Below are positions 13,458 to 15,719 of a stretch of DNA of 15,719 bases, in pieces. This DNA is from Planctomycetaceae bacterium. GTDB lineage: Bacteria > Planctomycetota > Planctomycetia > Pirellulales > Thermoguttaceae. The notes under the pieces are model-generated. The model was not told the origin of the DNA. It saw nothing but the letters and a program-made list of their open reading frames with translations, and ran no database searches. The DNA is taken from positions 1-15,719 of the forward strand of contig WRMR01000040.1 in NCBI GenBank assembly GCA_009776995.1, given 5' to 3'. How positions within the stretch are numbered: the first letter of the stretch is position 1; each line of letters opens with the position of its first letter. The position numbers and the translations under genes are program-made.

Positions 13458-15071
13458 TTATTTCTTGCCGGCGATTGTCGCCAAAAAATTCCGGTATGCG
13501 TCCAGGCATGACGCCGTGCCGCAGGGTGTCGGATAAACAGCGGTCGCGCAAGCGGTACAAAGCCAGTCGAGCGGTAATCCGATGGCACGCGACGCGGCCT
13601 CCTTCGTAAGAAAGTTGACCGAATCGGCACCAAATTCAGCAGCCATCGCTGCGAGCATATCTTCCGAAAACGTCATGGTTTGTACCATTTCAAGCGTGCC
13701 GGGTGTGTGTGGATCAGGCAGACTGTACCTGTGATAAAAATTCGTTGCGTAAATCTCGTCGAACGTTGACATGTCAACGCCATAAAAACAAGGGGCAATA
13801 ATCGGCGGACAGGCGACACGAACGTGTATCTCTTTGGCCAGCCCGATCTTGCGGATACGCTCGATCAGCACACGCATTGTCGTCGAACGGACGATCGAAT
13901 CCTCGACGAGAAAAACCCGTTTGCCTTCAAGAACTTCAGTCAGCGGCGTGTATTTGGTTTCCGCTTTGCGTCGCCGGTACTCGCCGCCTTCAATAAATGT
14001 ACGACCGCTGTAGCGATTGCGAATCAGTCCTTCAAGGCAAGGAACCCCCAGTGAGTAGGCCATGCCGTCAGCAGCGGCCTTACTTGTGTCAGGTACTGGT
14101 ACAACAATCGAATCAGGTCCGATTTCGACCGTTTCCTGAACGGCCAGCTCTTCGCCGAGACGTTTTCGTGCCATGTAAACGCTGTGACCATCAAGAGTAC
14201 TGGCGACATTGGCAAAATATGCCCATTCAAAAAAACAGTGTGCCGGGTCATTGCTCTCGGCAAAACGCTCGAAACGAACACCTTTTTCCGAAACGAGAAT
14301 CATCGTGCCCGGCTCGACTTCTTGAATATTATCTGCCGAAAAACCGAGATTGAACAGTGCGACACTTTCGCTGGCCGCCGCAAATAGCCTGCCTTGACGG
14401 GCAAAGCAAAGCGGCTTGATGCCTTTCGGGTCACGGGCAACGACCATTTCGCCTTGGGCGTTGAGCATGACCAGCGAATATGCCCCATCCGCTTTGTTGG
14501 CGATTTGTCGGAAAACATCAAGCAAATCCGGTTCTTTTTGTACGGAAAGCATGTAACTGATTTCATGCAGGAGAATTTCCGCGTCGGTTTGCTGAGAAAT
14601 GTGTACCGATTCGTCCCGTGTCAATTCGGCCATCAGTTCGTCATAGTTGGCCATTTGCCCGTTGAAAGCGAAACTGAACCATTTATGCTTCCGAAAATGA
14701 TACCGTTCCATCGGCTGGGCGTAACGCACATCATTTTGATTGTTGGTTGCATAGCGAACGTGTCCGATGGCTGCATTGCCGGTCAATTTGTCCATCAGAC
14801 CATGAAATTTCGGACGGTGACTCAGGTGGAAAACCTCGGTGACCGTTCCAACTTCCTTGTGCGTCGATAGCACGTCTTCGCGGCCTTTGGCGTAGGTCGT
14901 CATACCTGCCGCCGACTGTCCACGATTCTGCAAGTCCAGCAACATTCTTGGAATAAGACGCGCCGCCTCGTTGGGTTCTTGGAATGGGATGGGGGTCTCG
15001 TCATTTTGCGTAGAGTGATTCACAAAACAATAAACCGCCGCAACACCACACTCTTCTCGCGGGAAATTCAT
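13458..15071 (-). CDS. purF: Amidophosphoribosyltransferase (glutamine PRPP amidotransferase)
   Basis: First step of de novo purine synthesis: PRPP + glutamine to 5-phosphoribosylamine, in the cytoplasm. 537 residues from the ATG at 15071. The N-terminal Ntn glutaminase has Cys8 in EECGVAAVY (exposed after removal of a 7-residue propeptide), GHVRYAT (R106), FNG (N137-G138) and QTDAE (D163). The C-terminal phosphoribosyltransferase half has VFLVEDSIVRSTTMR (~386-400) as PRPP loop. Cys279 (CFFEW), Cys428 (APCFYG), Cys505 and Cys508 (LCTAC) match the four Fe-S ligands of the Bacillus subtilis-type enzyme. The start is set by GGAG 6 nt upstream; a GTG at 15134 has no ribosome site and lies in the tail of a repeat. 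It is longer than the ~470-residue B. subtilis enzyme. Gene neighbours are not purine genes, so it looks monocistronic. Confidence 0.95.
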   Translation of the reverse strand: MNFPREECGVAAVYCFVNHSTQNDETPIPFQEPNEAARLIPRMLLDLQNRGQSAAGMTTYAKGREDVLSTHKEVGTVTEVFHLSHRPKFHGLMDKLTGNAAIGHVRYATNNQNDVRYAQPMERYHFRKHKWFSFAFNGQMANYDELMAELTRDESVHISQQTDAEILLHEISYMLSVQKEPDLLDVFRQIANKADGAYSLVMLNAQGEMVVARDPKGIKPLCFARQGRLFAAASESVALFNLGFSADNIQEVEPGTMILVSEKGVRFERFAESNDPAHCFFEWAYFANVASTLDGHSVYMARKRLGEELAVQETVEIGPDSIVVPVPDTSKAAADGMAYSLGVPCLEGLIRNRYSGRTFIEGGEYRRRKAETKYTPLTEVLEGKRVFLVEDSIVRSTTMRVLIERIRKIGLAKEIHVRVACPPIIAPCFYGVDMSTFDEIYATNFYHRYSLPDPHTPGTLEMVQTMTFSEDMLAAMAAEFGADSVNFLTKEAASRAIGLPLDWLCTACATAVYPTPCGTASCLDAYRNFLATIAGKK

Positions 15072-15077
15072 GCCTGA

Positions 15078-15081
15078 CTCC
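15078..15081 (-). promoter_or_regulatory. Shine-Dalgarno GGAG deciding the purF start
   Basis: GTGGAG on the minus strand ends 6 nt before the ATG at 15071. This start leaves a 7-residue propeptide before the catalytic Cys, in line with the short propeptides of PurF enzymes. Starts at 15092 (ATG) or 15134 (GTG) would give 14- and 28-residue propeptides and have no such element. Confidence 0.7.
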
Positions 15082-15157
15082 ACAAAACTCATTGGCAGCC
15101 CATTGATCTCTTGAAAATAGTATTTTGAACTCACACAAAAAAAGTAATTCGATCAAT

Positions 15158-15212
15158 CAGAGACGCGACGGTCACGGAGCGGTCATTCCGCTCGATAACT
15201 CTCGCGGCTCTG
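15158..15212. repeat. 55-bp palindromic dispersed repeat, copy 2
   Basis: CAGAGACGCGA...TCGCGGCTCTG with inner GAGCGG-TCATT-CCGCTC, extended outward by perfect TCAATCAGAG (15153-15162) / CTCTGATTGA (15208-15217). It is the reverse complement of copy 1 at 11153-11207 with 5 mismatches in 55. On the minus strand it begins 44 bp after the stop of the transglutaminase-like gene and is followed by a seven-T run and GTGTGAGT, matching copy 1's tail. It may terminate the upstream gene. Confidence 0.8.
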
Positions 15213-15261
15213 ATTGAAATGTTTACGTTAATTTTTGCGCGATTCATGAATTGCGTGCCAT

Positions 15262-15719
15262 TCATTCGATTTTGACAATCGTGACTTGCAAATGCCCAAG
15301 TAGTGGCAAGGTTTTGGCAACCAGTGCGGGCAGCGACTCGTCGGCCAGGTTCGAACGGGCCAACAGGATGCGCGATGCGTCCGCACCGCCCTGACCGATC
15401 GTGGCGTCAAAGGGGTGCCAGTGTCCGTCGAGGAACAGTTCCGTCCAAAAATGCGGGACGAACACCCCTTCGTTGGTATTCGTATCGGTGTAAACCAGCC
15501 CGACCACAACGCGGGACGGGATATTTTTCGCACGGGCAATCGCCGCAAGCAACACGGCATAACCGGCACTGTCACCTTGTAAGGTTTCCGCGACTTCCGC
15601 TGCCGACGCAAATGAATGCTGATAACTGACCTGTTGCAGTTTTCGTGAAACAAAACGCTCCAATTCAGCCGCCATTTCCCACGAACGATTGTTGCTTTCG
15701 GTTGCCTCGGCGGCGAGTC
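15262..15719 (-). CDS. Transglutaminase-like protein with Ser at the expected catalytic Cys, 5' part outside window
   Basis: The frame enters from the window edge without a stop, so only the C-terminal 151 residues are visible; an internal ATG at 15675 is not needed as start. The pattern GDSAGYAVLLAAIARAKNIP, SRVVVGLVY, PHFWTELFLDGHWHPFDAT and a closing IGQGGADASRILL fits the transglutaminase-like (papain-fold) superfamily. There the triad is Cys in GDC-x-x-H, His in H-x-W-x-E and Asp in D-x-T. His (codon 15451-15453) and Asp (15406-15408) are present, but the Cys position is Ser (AGT, codon 15568-15570) and the usual EH after it is GY. The protein may be inactive, a binding domain, or use Ser. 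Proteins of this type in Planctomycetes often have long exported N-termini; that cannot be checked here. Confidence 0.82.
   Translation of the reverse strand, partial: LAAEATESNNRSWEMAAELERFVSRKLQQVSYQHSFASAAEVAETLQGDSAGYAVLLAAIARAKNIPSRVVVGLVYTDTNTNEGVFVPHFWTELFLDGHWHPFDATIGQGGADASRILLARSNLADESLPALVAKTLPLLGHLQVTIVKIE

Overview
The window looks like chromosomal DNA of a Planctomycetota bacterium (Pirellulales-like; inference from gene content only). The basis is several large exported proteins of planctomycete-type families: a membrane-anchored beta-propeller protein, a multi-Ig-domain secreted protein, a GH-A clan glycoside hydrolase carrying a carbohydrate-binding module, glycine-rich LTxxQ proteins and a secreted 'YKFQPGE' family protein. 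These sit next to one housekeeping gene (purF) and a transglutaminase-like gene. There is no phage, plasmid, CRISPR, tRNA or rRNA signature.

Layout, left to right. Positions 1-6179 hold three minus-strand genes in close series (gaps of 48 and 42 bp, probably one operon). In transcription order they are a membrane-anchored beta-propeller protein with an unrecognised C-terminal domain (3690-6179), a 1000-residue secreted Ig-repeat protein ending in an HELQH metalloprotease-like motif (639-3641), and a secreted protein cut by the window edge (1-596). All three carry N-terminal export or anchor sequences, so they probably act together at the cell surface. Positions 6180-7266 have no convincing gene but are full of inverted repeats: a 21-bp hairpin, a 152-bp element bounded by perfect 19-bp inverted repeats, and an interleaved stem pair. 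Positions 7267-9912 (minus) encode the secreted glycoside hydrolase, divergently transcribed from a secreted protein of unknown function at 10152-11078 (plus). Between them lie two recognisable promoters and a short direct repeat.

Positions 11079-11239 separate convergent genes and hold two stem-loops, one built around a 55-bp palindromic repeat that recurs at 15158-15212. Positions 11240-13192 carry two tandem paralogous exported Gly-rich LTxxQ proteins (minus). Positions 13458-15071 are purF (amidophosphoribosyltransferase, minus). Positions 15262-15719 are the 3' part of a transglutaminase-like gene whose expected active-site Cys is Ser.

The observations most worth a second look are: the ~110-bp palindromic repeat that follows a stop codon in the same orientation at two loci; the 152-bp inverted-repeat element at 6956-7107; the HExxH/Ig-repeat and propeller surface operon; the C-to-S transglutaminase; and the carbohydrate-binding module inserted inside the glycosidase barrel. 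None can be called undescribed without a database search.
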